DNA of 64,000 nucleotides from Flavobacteriales bacterium (GTDB taxonomy: Bacteria > Bacteroidota > Bacteroidia > Flavobacteriales_D > Sanyastnellaceae). This document shows positions 1-8,555 of the stretch, piece by piece. How positions within the stretch are numbered: position 1 is the first letter of the stretch; the number at the start of each line of letters is the position of its first letter. The position numbers and the translations under genes are program-made. The notes below the pieces were generated by a model that was not told the DNA's origin, made no database searches, and saw only the letters and a program-made list of their open reading frames with translations. The stretch lies in NCBI GenBank assembly GCA_018402085.1, contig JAGYJM010000002.1, positions 62,001-126,000 on the forward strand, given 5' to 3'.

Positions 1-54
1 TTCCTGAGCTACGGTGACAGCTCGTTGCTGATTCCTGCAAGGCAGCGTCCATAG
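1..54 (+). other. possible 3' tail of a rightward gene cut by the window edge
   Basis: Frame 1 is open from the first base for 17 codons (FLSYGDSSLLIPARQRP) and stops with TAG at 52-54. A terminator hairpin follows at about 116-147, as would suit a gene ending here. Seventeen codons are too few to identify a family, and chance openness is quite possible. Nothing else is recognised before the hairpin. Confidence 0.2.
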
Positions 55-115
55 CGGCCTGTCGAAACGAACCCCGCATCTACAAATAGAGAAGTTTCAA
101 GGCCTTGTTGGATTG

Positions 116-147
116 CAAAAAAAAAGGGCTGCATAGCAGCCCTTTTT
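116..147. terminator. bidirectional intrinsic terminator
   Basis: A perfect 7-bp stem GGGCTGC/GCAGCCC (126-132 and 136-142) with loop ATA is flanked by an A-run on the left and a T-run on the right, so it can work in both directions. It lies 37 bases beyond the stop of the leftward ppiD-like gene and closes the long leftward gene string. Confidence 0.8.
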
Positions 148-183
148 CTCATCCGAAGCTTTTGCTTCGAGATCAACTAATCT

Positions 184-2259
184 TTAACGGCGCTCATCTA
201 CGAGTTCAGCGCCATCTTTCATTGCATTGAAAAGACGTGTCGCCGCGCCTGCGCGCATGCGTGTGGTGACCTGGTCTTGCTCTTCAAAGAAATTGTCTTT
301 TTCAACGGCCTCCTGGATTTCTGAAGTAGGTGCGATCACCCATACGCCACTTTCACCCTGAATAGGGAGCGACATATTTCCTTGTGGAATCGCAAATGCG
401 AGGCCCGCAACTACGGGCTCTGCGCCCGCGCCAGACCCGGCAATAGTTGCATTCTTCAAGCTCACGTTTCTTGCCGTACGCACTTGTACATCTGCGATTT
501 CGGCTGCCTGATCGAGGTTTTCAGCAGCTTCTAGTTGCTTCATCATGTATTCAGCTTTCGCTTCTTTCAGCGCGGCTTCTCGCATATCGTCTTCAACATT
601 TTCGAATGGAGGAACACCGGCTTCCATGAGTTTCGTTACTGAGGCGATTACATAGTTGTCATCAATCAAAAGGGGATTGGAAACCTCGTGTTTATCTGCC
701 CCAAAGGCCCATGAAACAAGCTCAACCGCATTGGTAAGTCCGCTCACACGGCTGGCATTCGGTCGTACGTTGTTGGCTTCTACCATAGCATACCCCATCG
801 TATCTGCAGCGTTTTTGAATGCTTCAAAGGTGTTGAAGTTGATCGAGAAGTCACTTGCTGTGCGGTAAGCGTCTTTCTTCGTTTCGATCGAAGGTTTGAT
901 TTCGCGTGTGATTTCCGCAACCTCGGCTTGCAGTACCGATGATCGTTTATCGGTAACCTCAATCAGGTGAACACCATAGGTGGTTTCAACAGCGCCGATG
1001 GCACCAACAGGGTTGTCAAAACAAAAGTTTTCAAAGGGCTTGACCATTTGGCCACGCGGGAAAAACTCGTAAACGCCACCGTTGTTTTTTGAACCCGGGT
1101 CATCGCTGAAGCGCTGCACGAGATCATCCCAGTCTTCACCAGCTTTATAGCGGCGTTTGAGGCTGTCAGCGCGGGCTAGTAATTCAGCGGTTTCTTCTTC
1201 TGTCTTGTCACTGCTCTGGAGGAGAATGTGACGACAGCTAACTGCAGAATCCGGCACTTCTTCAATACGAACGGTGCGCATAGTCTTTACGAACCCATCC
1301 TGGTTGAACGGTCCGATCACGCCTGTTGAGTCAGCAAACAATGCCAACTCTTCTTCAGTCACGGCATCAGGCTTGCGCACGGTGCGTGAAACGTAGCGTT
1401 TATTGTTGGTTTTTTCGACCACGAAAGCGGAGTCATTCTCAAGTGATGCCCACTCTTCTGCGATCTGCGACATCTCATCGTTGATACGATCAATGTCAGC
1501 TTGTGACGGTTCAACCGGAATTTTGAAGTAAGAGATGTTGCGCGATTTTACCTGCTCGTACTCTTTATCGTTTTTGTGACGGTTGTAATAGGCGCGAACG
1601 TCGCTTTCGCTGAGCTCAACGAGGCTGTCGCCAATCGCATCGTACTTAACGAAAACGTAGTCCATATTGACTTTTTCGTTCTGGCTGAGGTAATCGTACT
1701 TCGCCTCCAGGGAGTTGGCATAGATACCTTTCTCTACGAGCGTATTGTACTTCTCACGCAGGCGCTTATTCACGATAACTTCGGTGTAGCCCTGGTAATT
1801 CATTTTACCCTGACCAGTGGGGTCGTTGTACATCTGTGTGAACTGCTGGCGCCAATTTTCACGTGCTTCGTCTGTAACTGTATTACCATAGAACGTGCGC
1901 TTCACATAAGGGGAGATGTGTTCTCCGAAGCGAATTTCATCGAACTCCTCTTTGGTAACGGTCAGGCCGAGAGCGTTGTAGTCATCCTCGAGCAAGGTGC
2001 GCTCCAGAAGGTCATTCCACACTTCGGTTTCTACTGCCTGCGTGTTGTTGTAGGTGAACAGGCTTTGGCGACGCTGGACAGCCGTTTGGTAGTCAGCCAT
2101 ACTAATCGTGACTCCGTCAACTTCACCAACAGGTCGGTTTTGGCCACGTCCGAAGAGGGCCAGTACGGCATCGTAAGGAATCAGGAATCCTAACATTCCA
2201 AGGCCGATCATTACCATTAGCAAGCCTTGACGCTTGCGAATCTTTTCAATCATTGCCAT
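184..2259 (-). CDS. PpiD/SurA-like periplasmic peptidyl-prolyl isomerase
   Basis: This 691-aa membrane-anchored chaperone resembles PpiD. A short basic N-terminus (MAMIEKIRKRQG) is followed by one membrane helix at about residues 12-32, then a SurA_N-like helical region. A parvulin (PpiC) domain lies at about 340-440, with the typical start CRHILL and the core FSDDPGSKNNGG. A long C-terminal region follows. By family it should sit in the inner membrane facing the periplasm and assist folding of exported and outer-membrane proteins. The first ATG is kept because Bacteroidota PpiD proteins usually begin MAxI-KIR. It is the last gene of the leftward string, 62 bases after the CNNM/CBS gene. PpiD is known; whether this copy is catalytically active is not shown. 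Confidence 0.85.
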   Translation of the reverse strand: MAMIEKIRKRQGLLMVMIGLGMLGFLIPYDAVLALFGRGQNRPVGEVDGVTISMADYQTAVQRRQSLFTYNNTQAVETEVWNDLLERTLLEDDYNALGLTVTKEEFDEIRFGEHISPYVKRTFYGNTVTDEARENWRQQFTQMYNDPTGQGKMNYQGYTEVIVNKRLREKYNTLVEKGIYANSLEAKYDYLSQNEKVNMDYVFVKYDAIGDSLVELSESDVRAYYNRHKNDKEYEQVKSRNISYFKIPVEPSQADIDRINDEMSQIAEEWASLENDSAFVVEKTNNKRYVSRTVRKPDAVTEEELALFADSTGVIGPFNQDGFVKTMRTVRIEEVPDSAVSCRHILLQSSDKTEEETAELLARADSLKRRYKAGEDWDDLVQRFSDDPGSKNNGGVYEFFPRGQMVKPFENFCFDNPVGAIGAVETTYGVHLIEVTDKRSSVLQAEVAEITREIKPSIETKKDAYRTASDFSINFNTFEAFKNAADTMGYAMVEANNVRPNASRVSGLTNAVELVSWAFGADKHEVSNPLLIDDNYVIASVTKLMEAGVPPFENVEDDMREAALKEAKAEYMMKQLEAAENLDQAAEIADVQVRTARNVSLKNATIAGSGAGAEPVVAGLAFAIPQGNMSLPIQGESGVWVIAPTSEIQEAVEKDNFFEEQDQVTTRMRAGAATRLFNAMKDGAELVDERR

Positions 2260-2321
2260 CTCGCTCGTGCATTAGTTTTTTGGGAGCCGCGAATATACGG
2301 TGATTTGCGGACATCTGAAAG

Positions 2322-3602
2322 TCAGTTAGTTTCTGATTTCCGAAGGTCAACCAGCTCGATTCGTGCGTTGTTTACGGTCAAAACACGAATTGCATATTCC
2401 CCTACGGTAATCGTATCATTCTGTTGCGGGATATCTTCGGTAAAGTGAATGATCAGCCCTCCAAGTGTCTCATATTCATCATCTTCGGGGAGGCTGAGGT
2501 TGTATTCATCGTTGAGGTAATCAATCTCAAGTCTGGCGCTGAACTGGTAATGATTGGGTGAAACCCTGTGTTCTACCATCTCTTCTTTGTCGTGTTCATC
2601 TTCGATTTCACCAAAGATTTCTTCTACGATGTCTTCAATGGTGAGGATACCCGAGGTGCCACCGAATTCATCAACGACCACCGCAAGGTTACGTTTATTC
2701 TTGATGAAGCGCTCAAGAATTTCATTTGCAGCCATAGGTTCGGGCACGATAAAAGCGGGCATCAGCGCCTTTGTTATATGGCCGGGCTGCCTGAATACAT
2801 CACGAACATGAACGTAACCGATGATATTATCAATGCTGTCACGGTAGATGACCATTTTCGAAAGACCCGTTTGAATGAACTTTTCTTTGAGTTCATCCAT
2901 GTTGTCTTCTACGTCCATCGCGATAATCTCATTTCGAGGGATGAGGCAGTCGCGGGCTTTCAGTTGAGAGAAATCGAGTGCATTCTGTAAGATCTGGATC
3001 TCATGTTCGAGGTCTTGATCCGGATCCATATTCTGTGTAATGTCTTTGAGGTAATGGTCGAGGTCAACTGCGCCAAAAACCACTTCTTCATTCTCGGTAT
3101 TGGCTCTTAGGAAGAATTTCAGAAAGGCAGTGCTGAGTAGCGTAATGAACCAGGCCGGAATGATCAGGATGCCATACACAAGCAAAAGAGGCAGTGAGAA
3201 GATATTCAACCAGCCATTGGGGTTGATACGAAAGATCGACTTGGGAAGAAATTCAGCCGTCACCAGAATGACGGCTGTAGAGATGAGTGTTTGCCCGCTG
3301 AGAGCGAGATAAGGGTTTGAGGCGTCATTCCAATCGCTTACACCAAAGAAGTACTGTGCGATGACTTCTCCAGCTTCAATACCATAGAAAACAAGGGCAA
3401 GGTTATTTCCAACCAGCATCGCTCCGATGAAGCGCTTTGGCTCAGAAAAGAACAACGCCAGAATGCGGGCGGTCCATTTGCCTTGTTTGTTGTCGAGCTC
3501 AACCTTTAACTTGTTCGCTGACACAAAGGCAATCTCCATTCCGGAGAAAAATGCTGAAAAGAGGAGGGATATCAGAATGATCACCCAACTGTCATAGTCC
3601 AT
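2322..3602 (-). CDS. CNNM/CBS/CorC_HlyC-domain membrane protein
   Basis: The 426-aa protein has an N-terminal CNNM (DUF21) transmembrane domain (about residues 1-180), a CBS pair (about 205-330, with VVVDEFGGTSGILTIEDI near its end) and a C-terminal transporter-associated CorC_HlyC domain. Family members are linked to magnesium or cobalt efflux and are often mislabelled hemolysins. It is a paralogue of GldE at 8521-9879, sharing the VVDE(F/Y)GGTSGI motif and the same domain order. It follows the small membrane protein gene by 38 bases and probably belongs to the same transcript. Its substrate is unknown. Confidence 0.85.
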   Translation of the reverse strand: MDYDSWVIILISLLFSAFFSGMEIAFVSANKLKVELDNKQGKWTARILALFFSEPKRFIGAMLVGNNLALVFYGIEAGEVIAQYFFGVSDWNDASNPYLALSGQTLISTAVILVTAEFLPKSIFRINPNGWLNIFSLPLLLVYGILIIPAWFITLLSTAFLKFFLRANTENEEVVFGAVDLDHYLKDITQNMDPDQDLEHEIQILQNALDFSQLKARDCLIPRNEIIAMDVEDNMDELKEKFIQTGLSKMVIYRDSIDNIIGYVHVRDVFRQPGHITKALMPAFIVPEPMAANEILERFIKNKRNLAVVVDEFGGTSGILTIEDIVEEIFGEIEDEHDKEEMVEHRVSPNHYQFSARLEIDYLNDEYNLSLPEDDEYETLGGLIIHFTEDIPQQNDTITVGEYAIRVLTVNNARIELVDLRKSETN

Positions 3603-3640
3603 TTAGTTGACCAATGGTGTGAGGCAAAATAACTGAAAAA

Positions 3641-3859
3641 TCACGCAGAATCATCACTATTCTTTTCAATCCTTTTTCGGAGATAGCGGCGAAAGAGGTA
3701 CCATACTAATGCAATCGCCGGCAAAAAGGGAGCGAATTCACGGTCTGCAAGTTCGTCATTGTACCACCACCAGAGGGTAATGAGGGTAGATACCACCACA
3801 ACTCCGAGCCAGAATCGCTCGGCGATGAGGTGCACATTAAGGTTGTTTCTTTGTGACAT
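3641..3859 (-). CDS. small membrane protein, unknown function
   Basis: This 72-aa ORF encodes two hydrophobic stretches (about residues 15-31 and 42-56) followed by a basic tail RRYLRKRIEK. Its start overlaps the end of lptC by 23 bases, which argues for translational coupling and a real gene. No family is recognised. Its place between lptC and a CNNM/CBS gene suggests an envelope role, by inference only. Confidence 0.6.
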   Translation of the reverse strand: MSQRNNLNVHLIAERFWLGVVVVSTLITLWWWYNDELADREFAPFLPAIALVWYLFRRYLRKRIEKNSDDSA

Positions 3860-4430
3860 TCGTTGTGTCGTTCTCTATAGGGTCATCAATGTACAAAGTG
3901 CCGGTTACTTCTTTGATTTCCCGTTGGGTGAAACGGCTGTCGGTCACCAGTCCTTTACCGTGAATAACGGCTTCTTCAGTGGTGATTTTGACGTGTTTGT
4001 CGGTGTATACGCGGTCGCTGTCTTGCGCCCAGATGAGCTCTTCAGTATGCAGACTTTCGCCTTTGGTATTTCTGAGCACCACATTTCTACGGGCGATCAG
4101 CTTGTTTTCATTTTCACGAAAGGTTCCTTCAACTGCGGTTAACGTTGCTTCTTCTTGCCCAAGGCTGTCAAATATGATCAGCTCAAGCCCATCTGTGACC
4201 TCCACTCTTGATTCTTCGGTTTCGTAACGTTCGAGCACTCCGGCTTTGAGAGTATTGCTCAGTTTACCGTTTTGTGTGTAGTGGAATGTGCCATCGTAAA
4301 CTGTTTGAACGGGGTAATCGCGGTCACCTGTGAGCGCATTGATTTCTTCGATATCGTTGCTACAGGATAAGAAAAATCCGGCCGCAAAAGCGGCCGGAAG
4401 TTGCCATATGACCTGAGGCCTGAGTTTCAT
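3837..4430 (-). CDS. lptC: LptC-like LPS export protein
   Basis: The 197-aa protein begins with a hydrophobic segment ending in FFLSC (about residue 23), so it may be a lipoprotein or a membrane-anchored form. The rest is a periplasmic beta-jellyroll of LptC/LptA type: DGTFHYTQNGKL, then repeated strands (ATLTAVEGTFRE, KLIARRNVVLRN, SLHTEELIWAQDSDRVYTDKHV). LptC passes lipopolysaccharide from the LptBFG transporter to LptA. The gene starts 6 bases after the TPR gene ends. The location upstream of a CNNM/CBS gene and ppiD fits an envelope-biogenesis operon. Confidence 0.82.
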   Translation of the reverse strand: MKLRPQVIWQLPAAFAAGFFLSCSNDIEEINALTGDRDYPVQTVYDGTFHYTQNGKLSNTLKAGVLERYETEESRVEVTDGLELIIFDSLGQEEATLTAVEGTFRENENKLIARRNVVLRNTKGESLHTEELIWAQDSDRVYTDKHVKITTEEAVIHGKGLVTDSRFTQREIKEVTGTLYIDDPIENDTTNVTKKQP

Positions 4431-4436
4431 GTTGAC

Positions 4437-5831
4437 CTATCGTGCCCGGACGGTGGTTGATTCTCCCACACAAGGCACGGTAAATGGCTCACCTTCTTTT
4501 TTGGTGTAGGTGAAAATGTCTTCTTTCGAAGGAAACTGCGCACGCATGGCGCTGAGTTTCTTGCCTGCGGCAGCAGCTACCGAAGGGTCTTTTGCCTTCG
4601 CACGCGCGTAGTAATCTGCTGCAAGCCAGTAAACTGAGCGCGCCCCTAATGCACCATCGTCACAGGCACCACTCATAGATGCAATGGCGTCACCATGCAG
4701 CATATAGGCTTGCCCGCTGTTTGAATTGATCTCAAGTACCTGACGAGCATACGAACGCGCCGTTGATGATTTGCCGAGAAATGAAGCCACCTGACCGGCG
4801 CGAAGCAGGTAGTTCTCTTTTTCGGGGCAGTCAGGACAAAGCTCAACGGCTTTTTCGAAGTAACTCAAAGCCTCGCTGTAATTCTCTTCTTTGACCTTTC
4901 CTTGCCCGATGGCGTAAGCTGCAGAAGCTTCAGGTTCACTCTCGAATACACTCACCGCCACCTGGAGGTAAAGGCTGTTATCAGTGCAATCTTTCTTATT
5001 CATGAGGCGCAACACTTTTTTCTTGGTCTCCATATCTTCAGCATTCTCATTCACCTTGTTCTCGAGAACGGGAACCATCTGATCACATTCAGCGATCAGC
5101 ACGAAGATCTCGTCGAGGTTACCCTGCACTTTCTGATACTGCTCAATGATGCGCTCGTTTGGTTTGCTATCATTTTTCTCCGCCTCAATAGCTGCTAATG
5201 CATAGTCTTGAAGTGCGAGGTACTCGGTAAGCAGTTCACTGAGGTATTCACTCTTTTTTTCTTCGGAAGCTCCTTTATACACCTCAAATAGAGAACGGTA
5301 GTAACCGTCAATGGCACTTCCGGTTGCTTCAGACTGGAGGCACTGTACGGCCTCTTTGAACATGGTATATGCTTCTTCGTGGCCGCTTTTATAGATCTTG
5401 TAGAAATCGGTTGCCTTTCGGGCCAGTACGTCGCAGCCATTGTTTGGCTTTCTGTCTGTTGCCGGAAAAACCTCACGCCATTTGTCGTAATTGGCCATTA
5501 GAGAGTCGACAAGCACTTTCTTGCGCTCTTTTACCTCGGCGTTCATCAGCTCATTCTTGATGAAGATGGAGCCATGGAAATACATGTTATTGCTCACGTC
5601 AGCAGGGCACACCTTGCATGCTTGCTGCCAGTTTGGGTAAGCATCTTCATAGTTTTTTTGTTTGTAAAAGCTACGGTACACGCTCAGTGCCTTCATGCAC
5701 TCCTCTTGTTGCTCTTTCGTGTCACCGTACTTCTCAAATTCGCCTTGTTCTTCTTCTTCGTCTTGTGCTGCTGCAGGCACGGCCATCAAGATGACCAGAA
5801 AGATGCCGAGCAGTTCGAAAATACGTTTCAT
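4437..5831 (-). CDS. secreted tetratricopeptide-repeat protein
   Basis: This 464-aa protein has a signal peptide (MKRIFELLGIFLVILMAVPAAAQ, cleavage after about residue 22) and an acidic mature start. TPR-like helical pairs follow, the clearest at about residues 310-390 (AYAIGQGKVKEENYSEALSYFEKAVELCP). Such proteins scaffold envelope complexes; no specific partner can be named. It lies between the beta-barrel gene (18 bases upstream) and lptC (6 bases downstream), so co-transcription is likely. Confidence 0.78.
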   Translation of the reverse strand: MKRIFELLGIFLVILMAVPAAAQDEEEEQGEFEKYGDTKEQQEECMKALSVYRSFYKQKNYEDAYPNWQQACKVCPADVSNNMYFHGSIFIKNELMNAEVKERKKVLVDSLMANYDKWREVFPATDRKPNNGCDVLARKATDFYKIYKSGHEEAYTMFKEAVQCLQSEATGSAIDGYYRSLFEVYKGASEEKKSEYLSELLTEYLALQDYALAAIEAEKNDSKPNERIIEQYQKVQGNLDEIFVLIAECDQMVPVLENKVNENAEDMETKKKVLRLMNKKDCTDNSLYLQVAVSVFESEPEASAAYAIGQGKVKEENYSEALSYFEKAVELCPDCPEKENYLLRAGQVASFLGKSSTARSYARQVLEINSNSGQAYMLHGDAIASMSGACDDGALGARSVYWLAADYYARAKAKDPSVAAAAGKKLSAMRAQFPSKEDIFTYTKKEGEPFTVPCVGESTTVRAR

Positions 5832-5849
5832 AAGATATGTCCTAATTAG

Positions 5850-7253
5850 TTATTGGTACTTGCGTTCTATGAACCAAAGGTTTTTGTAAAAAGGAGAAAG
5901 TGTAACTCCAACCAGAATGTTCAAATATTCTTCTCGTACTAAACCGGGTTCGTTTACCCCTCTGGCACCAAATTCCATGCCAAAGTGAAATTTACTGGCG
6001 CTTCGCGAACTGATAAACGGTATGGAGAGTCCGAATGTAAAGGCCTCGTCAACGAGCTGTGTGCCGTTCAGTGACAGGTAGGTTTCAGTAGATCGCACGC
6101 CAAAGCGGTACTGGCTTCGGGCAAGAAAGTTCTTGCCCTCGTCAATCGGTTGCGGACGATACTGAATGCCCATAGAGAACTCCGAACTTGACACAAGACC
6201 CTCGGCGATGTTTTCTCCGTCGATGACTGTTTCGAAGTTGCTCCAGTCACGTTGTTCAAGGTCAAAGGCTACAACAAGCGATCGTTTGTTTTTATTAACG
6301 TATTCGAGGGCCACTCCTGCGCGGAGGCGTGAAGGAATGCGTGTGCTTCCTTCTCCCTGAATGTAATAAGCCGTGTCAATAGGGAAGTCAACACCGGATT
6401 GGGATGCTGTTTGCTCATACACTTCTTCTACACGTGTGGCGAGGTTCAGTGAGGGGGCATAAACAAGGCCCGCTTTCAAACGCATCAGTGAAACCAGGCG
6501 CTTGTTGCTGTTATACTTAGCCCTGAGGTTGTTCTCGTAGTACAAGCCGAATTCACCTCCGAAGTCATACATGCGTGTGTTGCGCGTATTGCGGGTATCG
6601 AGATAGGTGACATCATTTATGTCGAGAATTCGCTGTTGCTCTATATTCCCGAAGAAATAATTCAGATTGGCACCTACCCCGATGCTGTGACGTACTACCT
6701 GGAGGCTGTCATAAGGTACGCCCTGTTTATCGTTGAAGTAGCGCATTTCAGAAAATTCGAAGCGATGCCCGGCTCCGAGGAAAGCCTTGTTAATACCACC
6801 ATTTCCTTCATAGCGATAGGTAGCTGTACCAATATCTTCGATTTCTGTTTCGCTGGTGACTGCGTAGCCGGTTGTGGTAAAAGGTGTCACCCCTAGAGCC
6901 ACCGCAAAAGGTGCGTTTGCCCGTTTCATAGCAAGTGAAAACTGGTCGAGGTTTCCATTGCGCAATTCTTGTGAATTGTCGCCCTCGGTCAGTCGCAGGG
7001 CCTGAAAGCGAAGTGAGGTCTGCAGGGTTGTGTTAAAGAGGTATCCGTATGTTGCGGGGTTCTCTGAATTGAGAAGTGAGCGGTCATTGAAGGTAGTCCG
7101 AACGCCTCCAAGCCCAATGCTTCCGATGTTTCCATTCTGGTAAATGTCACCCAGCCCAAAGCGAGAATACGGAGATTGATTCGCGAACTGCGCATCCGCC
7201 GCTTTTGCGGCGAAAAACGAGAAGAGCAATAAGAGGATCGATTTAGTGCGCAT
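5850..7253 (-). CDS. outer-membrane beta-barrel protein
   Basis: This 467-aa outer-membrane protein has alternating amphipathic strands throughout and an early SPYSRFGLGDI motif seen in Bacteroidota barrel proteins of the PorV/FadL-like kind. The chosen start (MRTKSILLLLFSFF) gives a proper signal peptide. A longer frame reaches 7382 but lies wholly inside coaX. The start overlaps the end of coaX by 11 bases. The end of the signal peptide (AAKAADAQ) is encoded by a perfect CGCCGC-TTTT-GCGGCG palindrome at 7197-7212, part of a dispersed repeat family. The substrate, if it is a transporter, is unknown. Confidence 0.75.
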   Translation of the reverse strand: MRTKSILLLLFSFFAAKAADAQFANQSPYSRFGLGDIYQNGNIGSIGLGGVRTTFNDRSLLNSENPATYGYLFNTTLQTSLRFQALRLTEGDNSQELRNGNLDQFSLAMKRANAPFAVALGVTPFTTTGYAVTSETEIEDIGTATYRYEGNGGINKAFLGAGHRFEFSEMRYFNDKQGVPYDSLQVVRHSIGVGANLNYFFGNIEQQRILDINDVTYLDTRNTRNTRMYDFGGEFGLYYENNLRAKYNSNKRLVSLMRLKAGLVYAPSLNLATRVEEVYEQTASQSGVDFPIDTAYYIQGEGSTRIPSRLRAGVALEYVNKNKRSLVVAFDLEQRDWSNFETVIDGENIAEGLVSSSEFSMGIQYRPQPIDEGKNFLARSQYRFGVRSTETYLSLNGTQLVDEAFTFGLSIPFISSRSASKFHFGMEFGARGVNEPGLVREEYLNILVGVTLSPFYKNLWFIERKYQ

Positions 7254-7971
7254 TGAAGCGGAGAATTTCACTGTAGCCCCGCAGGGTCCAATAAGGGTCT
7301 GCAAAAATGAGACTTTTATCAGCGCGGTCAAAATATGAGAGGTCTCCCCCTGTGAGTGCGACTTGTAGGTTGTTTCGTTCATTCCGATAGGCCTCTATCA
7401 TGGCCTTCACTTCAAAATTCCATCCGTTAAACCCACCGCTGCGCATCGCGTCTTCGGTTCTGGTGCCGGTAAGTGCAACTTTTCGGGCGTCTACAAGAGG
7501 TAAACGAGAGGTATAGTGCTCCATTGCCTTCATCCTCATTAATAATCCTGGCGAAATTGCACCTCCAATGAACGCTTCACCATCATAAAGGTCGTATGTC
7601 ACGCAGGTGCCGAGGTCAACGATCAAAAAGGGGTGATAACCAAATTTCACGCAACCCGCAGCAATATTTGCCAACCGGTCAGCACCTGCAGTTGCTCTGC
7701 TCTCGTACTTTACTGCAAAGGGCAGCGCTACCTCGGTATCAAATACGATCAAGGTGGCATATTCGCGCAAGCGTGCGATCATTTCAGCGTCGTCATGGGA
7801 TGTCGCGGCGTAGAGAATGGCCTCAGGAGCAAAGGCTTCAGTCAATTCGAAAAGGGCCTCAGGCTGCAATGCGTCAAGGAGTTCGACATTCAGGAGTTTC
7901 CCCTCTGTGAAAAAGCCAATCTTCAGCCGGCTGTTGCCGTGATCAATGATCAGGTGCTTGTTCATTGCCAC
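7243..7971 (-). CDS. coaX: type III pantothenate kinase
   Basis: The 242-aa enzyme phosphorylates pantothenate in the first step of coenzyme A synthesis. It shows the type III signatures: DHGNSRLKIG at the N-terminus (phosphate-binding loop), TAGADRLANI (G-x-D-R), and DLGTCVTYD followed by GGAISPGL. Length matches the family. Met1 and Met3 are both possible starts. The 5' end overlaps gldD by 10 bases and the 3' end overlaps the beta-barrel gene, so it is embedded in the operon. The type III enzyme does not depend on CoA feedback in characterised members. Confidence 0.93.
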   Translation of the reverse strand: MAMNKHLIIDHGNSRLKIGFFTEGKLLNVELLDALQPEALFELTEAFAPEAILYAATSHDDAEMIARLREYATLIVFDTEVALPFAVKYESRATAGADRLANIAAGCVKFGYHPFLIVDLGTCVTYDLYDGEAFIGGAISPGLLMRMKAMEHYTSRLPLVDARKVALTGTRTEDAMRSGGFNGWNFEVKAMIEAYRNERNNLQVALTGGDLSYFDRADKSLIFADPYWTLRGYSEILRFNAH

Positions 7972-8555
7972 TCTATTTGCTCAATCAGGTGTACCACATC
8001 TTCACGAAGAAAGTGAACGACCGGAGCCAGCGAATCTGCGTTCGGAATATGTTCAAAGTAAAGTGAGCCTCGCAAAAAGTGATGGCTGCTGTCAGTGGCA
8101 TAAAACTGTATGGGTGAGGCAACGTCGCCTTCAAGGTCATACATCATGGCATAGACCCTGCTGCTGTCTGCGCTGAATGCGGTGCGCCGAATGGCATCGG
8201 CTTTCATTTCGTGCTTGAATGCGAATTGATAGGCGTCTTCGATCATTGCGTTCAGGTCGCGGTCAACAACGAGGTAGGTGCAATGAAGCCGTGCGCGGTG
8301 TTCAGGAATGTAGACGTTGAACCAACATGAATCATCGCCAGTTTGCAAGACTTCTATTTTACTGTATACCGGAACTTCGGTTGAGAGCTGGCATCGGGTT
8401 TGGTATCGCTGGTAGTGTTTTTCAGGGAAGCTGATCCTGAAATATCCTCTCGGGCGCGGGGTGTAGTGCTCATCGCAGGCCATAAGCAACGGCAGACTGA
8501 GCATTAGGGGTAGAAGTAGTTTATTCAGGGTCAATCGGCTCTCGCTTAGATTCAT
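7962..8555 (-). CDS. gldD: gliding motility lipoprotein GldD
   Basis: This 197-aa lipoprotein has a signal peptide with lipobox LLMAC (Cys at about residue 27). The mature start YTPRPRGYFRISFPEKHY is highly characteristic of GldD. GldD is required for gliding and for type IX secretion in Flavobacterium johnsoniae. Its start overlaps the 3' end of gldE by 35 bases, and the gldE-gldD order matches that known in flavobacteria. The protein is expected to sit in the envelope; its exact biochemical role is not known. Confidence 0.93.
   Translation of the reverse strand: MNLSESRLTLNKLLLPLMLSLPLLMACDEHYTPRPRGYFRISFPEKHYQRYQTRCQLSTEVPVYSKIEVLQTGDDSCWFNVYIPEHRARLHCTYLVVDRDLNAMIEDAYQFAFKHEMKADAIRRTAFSADSSRVYAMMYDLEGDVASPIQFYATDSSHHFLRGSLYFEHIPNADSLAPVVHFLREDVVHLIEQIEWQ

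Noticed and set aside
1576-2193. 205-codon plus-strand frame opposite the PpiD-like gene
   Set aside because: It is a shadow of the minus-strand chaperone gene with no family match.
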